A DNA stretch of 64,000 nt. Source: Aeromicrobium sp. CnD17-E. Its GTDB lineage: Bacteria > Actinomycetota > Actinomycetes > Propionibacteriales > Nocardioidaceae. The translations under genes were made by a program, and so were the position numbers. The notes beneath the pieces were generated by a model, which did no database searches, was not told where the DNA came from, and saw only the letters and a list, made by a program, of their open reading frames with translations. The stretch is taken from NCBI RefSeq assembly GCF_024124745.1, contig NZ_JAMXRU010000001.1:62001-126000 (forward strand), read 5' to 3'. Below, in pieces: positions 39,246 to 46,363 of this stretch; within the stretch, counting starts at the first letter, position 1, and the number at the start of each line of letters is the position of its first letter.

Positions 39246-39797
39246 TCAGCCCGCGCGGCGGCCCAGCACGTCGTAGTGGGCGACGACGAAGGCCCGGTTG
39301 CGGTCGACGTCGCGCAGGCGCAGGTCAAGGCGCGCCGGCAGCAGCGGCCTGCCCGACCCGAGCGTGACGGGTGCGATCGAGACGACCAGCTCGTCGAGCA
39401 GTCCCTCCCCGGCGACGTCGGCGGCGAGCCCACCTCCCCCGACCACCCACACGTCCCGACCGTCGGCCGCCGCGACGACCTGCGGCCACCAGGCCGTCGG
39501 CGCGCCGTGGACGAGCCGCACGCTCGACGAGGCGAGGTCCGGCGTCCGATGGGTGACGACGAAGGTCGGCTGCGCGTAGGGCCAGTCCTCCCCCGAGCGC
39601 GCGACGTGGTCGACGATCCAGCGGTAGGTCGTCGCCCCCATCACGAGGGCACCGGCACCGTCCATGTGCTCGTGCCCGCCGGCGCCCTCAGGGTCGTGGT
39701 CCTGCTCCAGCAGCCAGTCCAACGAGTCGTTCTCGTCGGCGAGGAAGCCGTCGAGCGTGGTGGCGGTGACGTAGCGGACGCGGGGACGTTCGGTCAT
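39246..39797 (-). CDS. Dihydrofolate-reductase-family protein (RibD C-terminal type)
   Basis: 183 residues of the RibD_C/DHFR-like fold: RVRYVTATTLDGFLADEND at the start, MGATTYRW in the middle and DVWVVGGGGLAADVAGEGL (about 117-135). These stand-alone proteins are NAD(P)H-dependent reductases of unknown substrate; folate-pathway DHFR is not implied. ATG 39797 overlaps the stop of the AraC-type gene (ATGA). It converges with glpQ with only a few bases between. Confidence 0.88.
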   Translation of the reverse strand: MTERPRVRYVTATTLDGFLADENDSLDWLLEQDHDPEGAGGHEHMDGAGALVMGATTYRWIVDHVARSGEDWPYAQPTFVVTHRTPDLASSSVRLVHGAPTAWWPQVVAAADGRDVWVVGGGGLAADVAGEGLLDELVVSIAPVTLGSGRPLLPARLDLRLRDVDRNRAFVVAHYDVLGRRAG

Positions 39798-40744
39798 GGA
39801 TGGAGGCCTCTCGGGTCGTCGTGCCCGGCACGGCGGTGCCAGAGGATCGGGTCGGGGTCGGGCAGGTCGGTGGCGCCGGCCTGCGCGAGCATCCACCGAG
39901 CCACGTGCCGACGCTGCATGGAGAACGTCAGCACATGCGACGCCACCTGACCGAGGCGGAAGGACTCCGGGGGTTCGCACAGCGCGTCGACCACGGCGTC
40001 GCCCCAGGCGGAGCGTCGCTGCACGTCGCGGACCCAGGCGAGCCAGGGCGGGGACAGCTCGTCGTGCCGTTCGACGAGGTCCGCAACGCTGACGACGCCG
40101 AGGTCGGACGGCGCCACGCCGCCCTCCACCACGGCCAGCCACGGCTCCACGCCGAGGGCGAGGTGGGTCAGCACGGCGCGCAGGGTCTCCTCGGGCCCGT
40201 GCCAGTCGGTGAGGCGGTGGCCCGGCATCCGCACGGCGTCCAGCACCTCCGCCTCGAGCGACCGCGCCGCCCGCAGCAGCGCCCCGACGTCGTCGACGTC
40301 GTGCCGAACGAGCATCTCCAGGACGTCGCCGGCGGGGTGCTCCCGCGCCTCCCCCGCATCGAGGTACAGGACCGACGGGCCGTGGAAGTGGATGCCGTTC
40401 GGCGCCGGGAGCCAGTGCCCTCGCTCCACGGCGGGCGGCAGCTGCGACGGCGGGTGTCCGAACGCGCGACCGAAGGCGCGAGCGAAGCCGTCGACCGAGT
40501 CGTAGCCCGCGGCGAGGGCCACGTCGGTGACGCGGGCGCCGCGCTGCAGCTGCCAGGCCGCCCGCTCCAGCAGCACCCGGCGGCGCAGGGCGACGGGCGG
40601 CTCGCCGGTGGCCGCGCTCAGCTGGCGCGAGAGGTGGAAGGCGGACAGGTGCGCGCCTGCGGCCATGTCCCCCAGTCGAGGACGCTCGTCAGCCAGCACC
40701 GCGTCGAGCAGGGCGACGAGACGGTCCGGCGGAGGAGCGGGCAT
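39794..40744 (-). CDS. AraC-type HTH protein with DinB-like C-terminal domain
   Basis: 316 residues. Two AraC helix-turn-helices occupy about 20-110 (MAAGAHLSAFHLSRQLSAAT, and ALAAGYDSVDGFARAFGRAFGHPPS). Instead of the usual ligand domain in front, a DinB-like four-helix bundle follows (about 145-305), with VLTHLALGVEPWL and SHVLTFSMQRRHVARWML where DinB enzymes place metal His residues. It may sense a thiol or metal-bound ligand. ATG 40744. It overlaps the DHFR-like gene, suggesting that both act together; targets are unknown. Confidence 0.85.
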   Translation of the reverse strand: MPAPPPDRLVALLDAVLADERPRLGDMAAGAHLSAFHLSRQLSAATGEPPVALRRRVLLERAAWQLQRGARVTDVALAAGYDSVDGFARAFGRAFGHPPSQLPPAVERGHWLPAPNGIHFHGPSVLYLDAGEAREHPAGDVLEMLVRHDVDDVGALLRAARSLEAEVLDAVRMPGHRLTDWHGPEETLRAVLTHLALGVEPWLAVVEGGVAPSDLGVVSVADLVERHDELSPPWLAWVRDVQRRSAWGDAVVDALCEPPESFRLGQVASHVLTFSMQRRHVARWMLAQAGATDLPDPDPILWHRRAGHDDPRGLHP

Positions 40745-40796
40745 GCGACCAGTCTGGACGCCACGACCCGGGCCACGCCCGACCGTTCTTGCTGAC

Positions 40797-41396
40797 CTAC
40801 CGCCAGGTCTCGCCGACCGTCGAGACGTCGCCGCGTCCCGACGTCAGCGAGGCGACGGTCGCGCCCAGCTCACCGTCGCGGCCTGGCTCGACGGCGAGCG
40901 TCAGCGCCACGCGCGTCCCGTAGACGACGTCGACGACGTCCCACCCGGAGCGCAGGCGGTTCTCGACCACGCCGACGAGGTCCACCGGCACGGTCACGTC
41001 GACGAGGAGTCGACGTCGACGCACCCGCGTGCCAGCGGCGTCGAGGGCGAGCGCGGTCGCGTCGCCGTAGGCCCGCACCAGGCCGCCGACGCCCAGCAGC
41101 GTCCCGCCGAACCACCGCGACACGACGGCGACCACGTCGCTCACGCCACGTCCCGTCAGCACCTCCAGCATCGGCCGACCCGCGGAGCCGGACGGCTCGC
41201 CGTCGTCGTTCGAGCGGCGCAGCCGGGCGTCCGGGCCGACGACGAAGGCCGTGCAGTGGTGCCCGGCCGTCGGGTGCCGTGCCCGCACGGCACCGACCAC
41301 GGCGCGAGCCGCTTCCTCGTCGCCGACCGGGGCGACGTGCGCGACGAACCGCGAACGGCTGACCTCGAGCTCGGCGTCGGCCGAGCCCGCAGGCAC
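40797..41396 (-). CDS. YigZ/IMPACT family protein
   Basis: 199 residues. The UPF0029/IMPACT N-terminal domain shows ELEVSRSRFVAHVAPV, the conserved HHCTAFVVG and NDDGEPSGSAGRPMLEVL, and VVAVVSRWFGGTLLGVGGLVRAYGDA in the typical order; a C-terminal DUF1949-like part follows. YigZ relatives are linked to translation control, but bacterial function is unsettled. The start is uncertain: GTG 41396 gives a somewhat short N-terminus and no Shine-Dalgarno is evident. The upstream methyltransferase stop is at 41414. Confidence 0.88.
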   Translation of the reverse strand: MPAGSADAELEVSRSRFVAHVAPVGDEEAARAVVGAVRARHPTAGHHCTAFVVGPDARLRRSNDDGEPSGSAGRPMLEVLTGRGVSDVVAVVSRWFGGTLLGVGGLVRAYGDATALALDAAGTRVRRRRLLVDVTVPVDLVGVVENRLRSGWDVVDVVYGTRVALTLAVEPGRDGELGATVASLTSGRGDVSTVGETWR

Positions 41397-41413
41397 CAGG
41401 TACTGGTCGGCGG

Positions 41414-42175
41414 TCAGCGGCGGCGCAGCTCGAGGAAGATGCTCGGGCCGAAGTCGCGCGACGCGAGCCGCTCCTGCAGGGCCTTCTCGACCGAGACGAG
41501 CAGACCGGTCGGGAGCGCCTTCTTCAGCTTCTCGCTGCGCAGGTTCGAGACCGACAGCTTGCGCTCCAGGTGCAGCCCGGCGGATGCGAGCTGCTCGACG
41601 ACGGTGTCGACGTTGTGGTTGACGAACGCGATCGCGTCGGGCTCCTCGGCCGTGGCCGTGCGGATGCTGACGGGCTCCTTCGGCAGGGCCTTGCCCTCCT
41701 TCTTGAACCGGCGACGGTTCTTGAAGTGGCCGTAGTTCGCGACCTCGATGAGGGCGGTCGCGCCGGGCTTCAGCACCCGCGCGATCTCGGAGAACTCGGT
41801 GGTTGGCTCGGGGATGTGGTGCATGACGCGCACCATCGTCAGCAGGTCGAGCGAGGCGTCGTCGAACTGCAGGTCGTCGGCCTGCATCTGCACCTGCGCG
41901 ATGTCGGTGCCGGCGAGCACGCGCTCGGCCGCCTCCAGCTGGGTGCGGCTCGGCTCGGCGAGCGTGACGTGGTCGGCGTACTCGCGCAGCAGCAGGCAGA
42001 GCCGGCCGAAGCCGCCGCCGACGTCGGCCGCCCGGCCGAAGTGACGGCCGTCCAGCAGACGGCGGATCGCCGCCTCCTCGGCAGCGTGCTCGTAGTCGCG
42101 GTTGTCCCAGTAGGCCGTGTAGTCGTAGCCGCGGTCGTACTGGTCGGCAACCTTCTTGCGCTTCTCGTCCGTCAC
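41414..42175 (-). CDS. Class I SAM-dependent methyltransferase
   Basis: 253 residues. The Rossmann fold has motif I AADVGGGFGRLCLLL (about 48-62), LAEPSRTQLEAAE after strand 2, and LDLLTMVRVMHHIPEP at motif IV (about 110-125). The C-terminal third is basic (HFKNRRRFKKEGKALPKEP), perhaps for binding a nucleic acid or acidic substrate. It resembles Methyltransf_11 members without a defined substrate. GTG 42175 precedes DEKRKKVADQYDRGYDYTAYWD, the family-like N-terminus. The repeat array begins about 90 bp upstream. Confidence 0.85.
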   Translation of the reverse strand: MTDEKRKKVADQYDRGYDYTAYWDNRDYEHAAEEAAIRRLLDGRHFGRAADVGGGFGRLCLLLREYADHVTLAEPSRTQLEAAERVLAGTDIAQVQMQADDLQFDDASLDLLTMVRVMHHIPEPTTEFSEIARVLKPGATALIEVANYGHFKNRRRFKKEGKALPKEPVSIRTATAEEPDAIAFVNHNVDTVVEQLASAGLHLERKLSVSNLRSEKLKKALPTGLLVSVEKALQERLASRDFGPSIFLELRRR

Positions 42176-42263
42176 GCGCGCCAGCCTAACAACGCACCCC
42201 GCCCCCAGCCCGTGCGGTGCGCCCCGCCCTCCGCCGGCCCGTGTCACGGAGTCGCGCCCACCG

Positions 42264-42817
42264 CTGGTCGAGTAGCAGGGACGAGCTTGCGAGGTCCCTG
42301 CGATGGAGCCGTCGCACGAGGGGCGTAGCCGCGACGGAGCGAGACCACCCGGCAACAGCTCAGCGCGAGCCAACCTCCAGCGACCGCTCGGAGTGGTCTC
42401 GATACGCCCGGACCACGCTCCTTCGTCGCAGCTCCGCGCTACTCGACCAACGGTTGTCTCGCTGGTCGAGTAGCGGCGACGGCGAGCGCCAGCGAGCTCG
42501 TCGCCGCGTATCGAGACCACCCGGCAGCAGCCCAGCGCGAACCAACCCCCAGCGAACGCTTGGAGTGGTCTCGATACACCCGGAGCACGCTCCTCCCTCA
42601 CGGCTCCGCGCTACTGGACCAGCAACACTCACCGCTGGTCGAGTAGCGGCCACGCGCGACGAAGGAGCGCCGTGGCTGCGTATCGAGACCACCCGGCAGC
42701 GGCTCGGCGCGAACCGGCTCCCAGCGAAAACTTGGAATGGTCTCGATACGTCTCCGCCAGCTCCTCCGTCGCGGCGTCGACTACTCGACCAGCAACACTC
42801 ACCGCTGGTCTCGATAC
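42264..42817. repeat. 172-bp tandem array of composite palindromic repeats
   Basis: CTGGTCGAGTAG occurs at 42264, 42462 and 42635; its reverse complement (CTACTCGACCA or close) at 42439, 42611 (one change) and 42781. TGGTCTCGATAC occurs at 42394, 42566, 42738 and 42806 (exact 172-bp spacing for the first three); GTATCGAGACCACCCGG at 42508 and 42680. Each unit alternates direct and inverted half-sites, so it can form large cruciforms. Nothing in 42176-42886 codes for a recognisable protein. Similar CTGGTCGAGTAG/TGGTCTCGATAC repeats are scattered in Nocardioidaceae and Microbacteriaceae genomes (general knowledge). Confidence 0.88.
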
Positions 42818-42886
42818 GGCGGGACCGGCTTCGCCGGTGCACCACTCGACCTGGCTTCACCGTTCAGGCGCTGGGCGCCTTCAGGT

Positions 42887-43690
42887 TCAGCCAAACGTGC
42901 GGGGGCCGAACTCCGGCTGCTCGCGCTTCATCCCGGCCTTGCGGGCGATCACGGTGTTCGGGGAGCGGAACATGGCGAGCTGGTAGAGGCGCTCGCGGCG
43001 GAACGCGGAGCGCAGCCCGCCGAGGCGCACCTGGTTGAGCAGCTTCTTGCTGGCTGCGACGGAGTCGGGCGACCGGGCGACGATCGCGTCGACCAGCTCC
43101 AGCGCCGGCTTCAGCGGGTCGTCGGCGACGCCGGACGCCAGACCGATCTCCGCAGCCTCGGCGCCCGAGACGGTCTCACCGGTCATCGCGAGCCGCTTGG
43201 CGACGTCGGCGCCCACCAGCTCCACGAGGGGCACGGTGCCGCTCATGTCGGGCACGAGGCCCCACTTGGCCTCCAGGAGCGACCACTGCGCGTCGGGCGC
43301 GGTGAAGCGGAAGTCGGCGGCGAGCGCGAGCTGGATGCCCGCACCGAACACGTGGCCGTGCGTCACGGCGATCACGGGCACCGGCAACTCGCGCCAGGCC
43401 CAGAGCGCCTGCTGGAAGCCGTTCGTCGCCCGCCAGGGCAGGGTGAGGAAGAACCGGGCGACCTTTGCCCGCTGGGGTTGCACCGACGCGAAGTCGAGGC
43501 CGGCGCAGAAGGAGTCGCCCTCGCCCTGGAGCACGACGGCGCGAACGCCGCGGTCGCGGCGCACCTCGGCGGCGGCGTCGAGCAGACCCTGCAGGACGTC
43601 GAAGTCGACGCCGTTGAGCTTGTCGGGCCGGTTGAGGCTCACGTAGGCGACGGGCCCGTCGATGCGGGTGAGGACGGCAGACGTGGTCAT
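42887..43690 (-). CDS. Enoyl-CoA hydratase/isomerase (crotonase) family protein
   Basis: 267 residues of the crotonase fold. GEGDSFCAGLDFASV (about 56-70) forms the oxyanion loop and HGHVFGAGIQLALAADFRF (about 110-128) carries the second oxyanion glycine. The typical hydratase Glu pair is not clear: the first is replaced in GTVPLVELVG, where the second Glu or Asp normally lies near this point, so an isomerase or other crotonase activity is possible. ATG 43690. It is probably transcribed with the MerR gene upstream (36 bp gap). It is not next to the leucine operon, but could be its missing hydratase; this is unproven. Confidence 0.87.
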   Translation of the reverse strand: MTTSAVLTRIDGPVAYVSLNRPDKLNGVDFDVLQGLLDAAAEVRRDRGVRAVVLQGEGDSFCAGLDFASVQPQRAKVARFFLTLPWRATNGFQQALWAWRELPVPVIAVTHGHVFGAGIQLALAADFRFTAPDAQWSLLEAKWGLVPDMSGTVPLVELVGADVAKRLAMTGETVSGAEAAEIGLASGVADDPLKPALELVDAIVARSPDSVAASKKLLNQVRLGGLRSAFRRERLYQLAMFRSPNTVIARKAGMKREQPEFGPRTFG

Positions 43691-43726
43691 GGACCCAGGC
43701 TAGACCTCGCCCCGACGCGGTCGCGG

Positions 43727-44716
43727 TCAGCGCACGCGGTCGAGGACCTTGCGCACGGCGGTGCCGACGTCGGCGGCGACCTCGGGGGCCTCGGTGCCGT
43801 AGCGGATCCGCAGCTCGTCGGGCCAGCCGGGAGTGGCCCGGATAAAGGCGGCGCGTCCACCGTTCTCGACGTGGTGACGCACGATCCCCGCCGAGTCGCC
43901 CGGAGCGTTCCAGAGCACGACGACCGACGGAGACAGCCTCCAGGCGAGGTCGAGCACCTCCCGCGGGCCGATGTCGGGACCGATGACGCGCAGCACGACG
44001 TCGGCCTGCGCGAGCGCGGCCGCCCAGGCGACGAACGGGAGCGCCTGCGACTCCTCCGTGAACGTCGCGAGCAGCACCTGCGGCTTGAGCCCACCCTGGG
44101 CGGGCGGGGCGCTGGGTCCGCGCACCTCGAGCAGCGCGTCGAGCACCGCCCGCAGCGCCAGGGTCAGCGCGTCGCGCTCGAGGTTCCCGCGGGTGGCCTC
44201 CTGCGTGAGGCGGCTCAGGGTGGGAGACAGCACGTCGCGCCACGCCTCGAGCACGGACGACGACTCCAGCACGCCGGTGACGAGCTGCTTCATACGTGTC
44301 TCGTCGCTGGCGGTCGCTGCGGCGAGCAGGGAGTCGAGGAGGTCGTCGGTCTCCACCTGAGCCGTGTGACCGGTCTCGCCCCGCAGGGCCGCAGCGAGGT
44401 CGTCGCGATCGAGGTGCCGGGCGACGCGGGCGGCGTCCTGCGCGGAGACCCCGCGCGAGACCATGCGGCGGACCAGCTCGACGCGGGTGATGTCGCGCTC
44501 GGTGTACCGGCGGTGGCCGCCGTGCGTGCGGTGGCTCGGACCGATGCCGTAGCGACGCTCCCAGGTGCGCAGGGTCGACGCAGCGACACCGAGTCGCGAG
44601 GAGACTGCTCCCACGCCCCACGTCAGGTCAGTGCCGGCGTCGGCGACGTCGCTCCACTGTCCCGCGGGCTGACGGGGTTCCTCGGGACGTCCTGGTGTTT
44701 CCTTCACCCACGCCAC
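43727..44716 (-). CDS. MerR-type regulator with degenerate cobalamin-binding-like domain
   Basis: 329 residues. The MerR helix-turn-helix is at about 33-100 (VGAVSSRLGVAASTLRTWERRYG, GGHRRYTERDITRVELV). A four-helix cap and a B12-binding-like Rossmann domain follow (KPQVLLATFTEESQALPFVA, DVVLRVIGPDIGPREVL), the CarH/LitR layout. The cobalamin-ligating His of that family (E-x-x-H) is Gln here (EESQALP), and no W-x9-EH appears in the cap, so B12-independent sensing is likely. GTG 44716 is the start. It is divergent from the WhiB gene. Confidence 0.83.
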   Translation of the reverse strand: MAWVKETPGRPEEPRQPAGQWSDVADAGTDLTWGVGAVSSRLGVAASTLRTWERRYGIGPSHRTHGGHRRYTERDITRVELVRRMVSRGVSAQDAARVARHLDRDDLAAALRGETGHTAQVETDDLLDSLLAAATASDETRMKQLVTGVLESSSVLEAWRDVLSPTLSRLTQEATRGNLERDALTLALRAVLDALLEVRGPSAPPAQGGLKPQVLLATFTEESQALPFVAWAAALAQADVVLRVIGPDIGPREVLDLAWRLSPSVVVLWNAPGDSAGIVRHHVENGGRAAFIRATPGWPDELRIRYGTEAPEVAADVGTAVRKVLDRVR

Positions 44717-44765
44717 CTCCCAGCCTTCCTGGGTAGGTTGCTCATGTTACGGAGGATCCAGGATC

Positions 44766-44794
44766 TTGCCATTCTGCTTCAAGGTGCATAGATT
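44766..44794 (+). promoter_or_regulatory. Sigma70-type promoter of WhiB gene
   Basis: TTGCCA (44766-44771) and TAGATT (44789-44794) are separated by 17 bp in an AT-rich stretch. Start of transcription near 44801 would give a leader of about 85 nt before ATG 44886. Confidence 0.6.
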
Positions 44795-44885
44795 GTGAGC
44801 AAGTTGTGTTTCTGGTCGGAGCCTCTCCGTCCCGGAGCCCATCAAGGTCGCCGGAGACTCCGACGCGACCGAGAGGGGGCACGAA

Positions 44886-45182
44886 ATGGTCAACATCAGA
44901 CGCCTGCCGATGCCGCTGCAGGAGACGTACGACTGGCAGTACGACGGTCTCTGCCGTGAGGTCGATCCGGAGAGCTTCTTCTCGCCGGAGGCCGAGCGCG
45001 GAGCGCCGAAGGCCCGCCGAGAACAGGCCGCGAAGGCGCTCTGCCTGCGCTGCCCGGTGATCGAGCAGTGCCGTGAACACGCGCTTTCGGTGCAGGAACC
45101 GTACGGTGTGTGGGGAGGGCTCAGCGAGGCCGAGCGGCGCGACATCCTCAGCCGCAGCCCGCACCCTCACCGCGCTGCCTGA
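44886..45182 (+). CDS. WhiB family iron-sulfur regulator (WhiB3/WhiD-like)
   Basis: 98 residues. The four Fe-S cluster cysteines are Cys23, Cys53, Cys56 and Cys62 in the C-x29-C-x2-C-x5-C pattern, followed by the sigma-binding turn EPYGVWGGLSEAERR (about 71-85) and a short basic tail. The N-terminal LPMPLQETYDWQYDGLCREVD and the FFSPEAERG segment resemble WhiB3 (mycobacteria) and WhiD (streptomycetes). These proteins bind the primary sigma factor and respond to redox or NO. GAGAGGGGG precedes ATG 44886. The DJ-1-type gene begins 21 bp downstream. Confidence 0.95.
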   Translation: MVNIRRLPMPLQETYDWQYDGLCREVDPESFFSPEAERGAPKARREQAAKALCLRCPVIEQCREHALSVQEPYGVWGGLSEAERRDILSRSPHPHRAA

Positions 45183-45203
45183 CCCCTACCGAGAGGACTC
45201 CCC

Positions 45204-45764
45204 GTGTCCGACGCATCCCTGTCCGGCAAGACGATCGCCTTCCTCACCGCCGAGATCGGCGTGGAGAAGCCCGAGCTCGAGGAGCCGTGGAAGGCGGTGG
45301 TCGAGGCCGGTGGCACACCCGTGCACATCGCACCCGAGGCCGGCACCGTCCAGTCGATGGTCAACGACACCGACAAGGACGCCACGTTCGAGGCGACCGT
45401 CGCCGTGGCTGACGCCTCGGCGTCCGACTACGACGCCCTGGTGCTGCCCGGCGGCACCGTGAACGCCGACAAGGTGCGCTCCGACGAGACGTCGGTCGCC
45501 CTGGTGAAGGCGTTCGTCGACGCCGGCAAGCCGGTGGCCGCGATCTGCCACGCACCGTGGACGCTGGTCGAGGCCGGCGTGCTCCCCGGCAAGACGCTCA
45601 CCTCGTTCCCGTCGCTGGCGACCGACGTGAAGAACGCCGGCGGCACCTGGCAGGACGCCGAGGTGTTCCACTGCCCCGCCAACGGCTGGGACCTCATCAC
45701 CTCCCGCAACCCCGACGACATCCCGGCGTTCAACGCCAAGCTCGTGGAGGTCTTCGCGGGCTGA
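45204..45764 (+). CDS. DJ-1/PfpI family (class I glutamine amidotransferase-like) protein
   Basis: 186 residues. It resembles YhbO/PfpI general stress proteins: KTIAFLTAEIGVEKPELEEP, YDALVLPGGTVNADKVRSD and the nucleophile elbow AAICHAPW with Cys115. The conserved TSRNPDDIPAF ends the fold. Such proteins are described as chaperones or glyoxalase/deglycases; biochemical claims vary. GTG 45204 follows GAGAGGA. Proximity to the WhiB gene (21 bp, same strand) suggests a shared transcript and a redox or carbonyl stress role. Confidence 0.9.
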   Translation: MSDASLSGKTIAFLTAEIGVEKPELEEPWKAVVEAGGTPVHIAPEAGTVQSMVNDTDKDATFEATVAVADASASDYDALVLPGGTVNADKVRSDETSVALVKAFVDAGKPVAAICHAPWTLVEAGVLPGKTLTSFPSLATDVKNAGGTWQDAEVFHCPANGWDLITSRNPDDIPAFNAKLVEVFAG

Positions 45765-45787
45765 ACCCCGCGACCCCCGAACGACGA

Positions 45788-45826
45788 CGAAGGCGCTGTC
45801 ACCCGACCGGGGTGACAGCGCCTTCG
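45788..45826. terminator. Terminator hairpin with perfect 17-bp arms
   Basis: Arms CGAAGGCGCTGTCACCC and the exact complement enclose a 5-nt loop, 23 bp after the DJ-1 stop and before the convergent DUF4235 gene. Confidence 0.85.
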
Positions 45827-45860
45827 TCGACCGAGGGGCCTTCGTCGTGCGCGAGGCGCG

Positions 45861-46172
45861 TCAGGAGCCGGGCCACTCCCCGGTGACCTTCTCGAACGTC
45901 CGGGCGCCCTGGCGGTTGATGACCGCCTTGACGACGGCGTAGATCGCGCCCTGCAGCGCCGCTGCGACGAGGATCTCCTTGATCGGGTACTCGCTCTCGA
46001 GCGGGCCGGGTGCGTCGGAGCGCTCGTCGCTGCTGGGGCTGACCCGCTTCCAGATCTGCTTGAAGATCAGGCTCGACAGCAGCCCGCCGAGGATCGAGCT
46101 CACGATCCCCACGGGACGGTAGAGGAGCTTGGCCGAGGTGCTGGGCTGCTTCGAGGGTGCGCGACTGGGCAT
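45861..46172 (-). CDS. DUF4235 small membrane protein
   Basis: 103 residues. The family pattern is visible: KLLYRPVGIVSSILGGLLSS (first membrane helix, about 14-33), IFKQIWKRVS, then PIKEILVAAALQGAIYAVVK (second helix, about 64-83) and GARTFEKVTGEWPG. DUF4235 proteins are widespread in actinobacteria and have no known function. ATG 46172 is chosen; ATG 46190 is in frame but extends it without family support. Confidence 0.85.
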   Translation of the reverse strand: MPSRAPSKQPSTSAKLLYRPVGIVSSILGGLLSSLIFKQIWKRVSPSSDERSDAPGPLESEYPIKEILVAAALQGAIYAVVKAVINRQGARTFEKVTGEWPGS

Positions 46173-46219
46173 GGGACCGACGGTAGCCATCCGCACGGGC
46201 GCGCGCACCCCGGCGACGA

Positions 46220-46360
46220 TCAGGCGTCGTCCCGACGGCGGACCACGTCGGGACGGGTGAACGCCGACCCGAGCAGCGCCGTGGCCACGACCTGCTGCAT
46301 GCGACGTCGGCGTCGACCGAGCGCAGCGCGACGTCGGGTCGCCGTGGTGAATCGGTCCAC
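46220..46360 (-). CDS. Possible 46-residue basic small protein
   Basis: A GTG at 46360, three bases after the stop of the ABC permease (46364), opens a 46-residue frame ending at 46220. The product is very basic, with two Arg clusters (TRRRAALGRRRRRMQQ) and a short hydrophobic middle (VVATALLGSAF). Codon third positions are mostly G/C, as in neighbouring genes. The tight spacing suggests translational coupling to the permease. No homolog is recognised, and chance is possible at this length. Confidence 0.35.
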   Translation of the reverse strand: MDRFTTATRRRAALGRRRRRMQQVVATALLGSAFTRPDVVRRRDDA

Positions 46361-46363
46361 GGC

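Noticed and set aside
42264-42817. Repeat array as a possible CRISPR
   Set aside because: Repeat units are of both orientations, the intervals are unequal in parts, and no cas gene is present.
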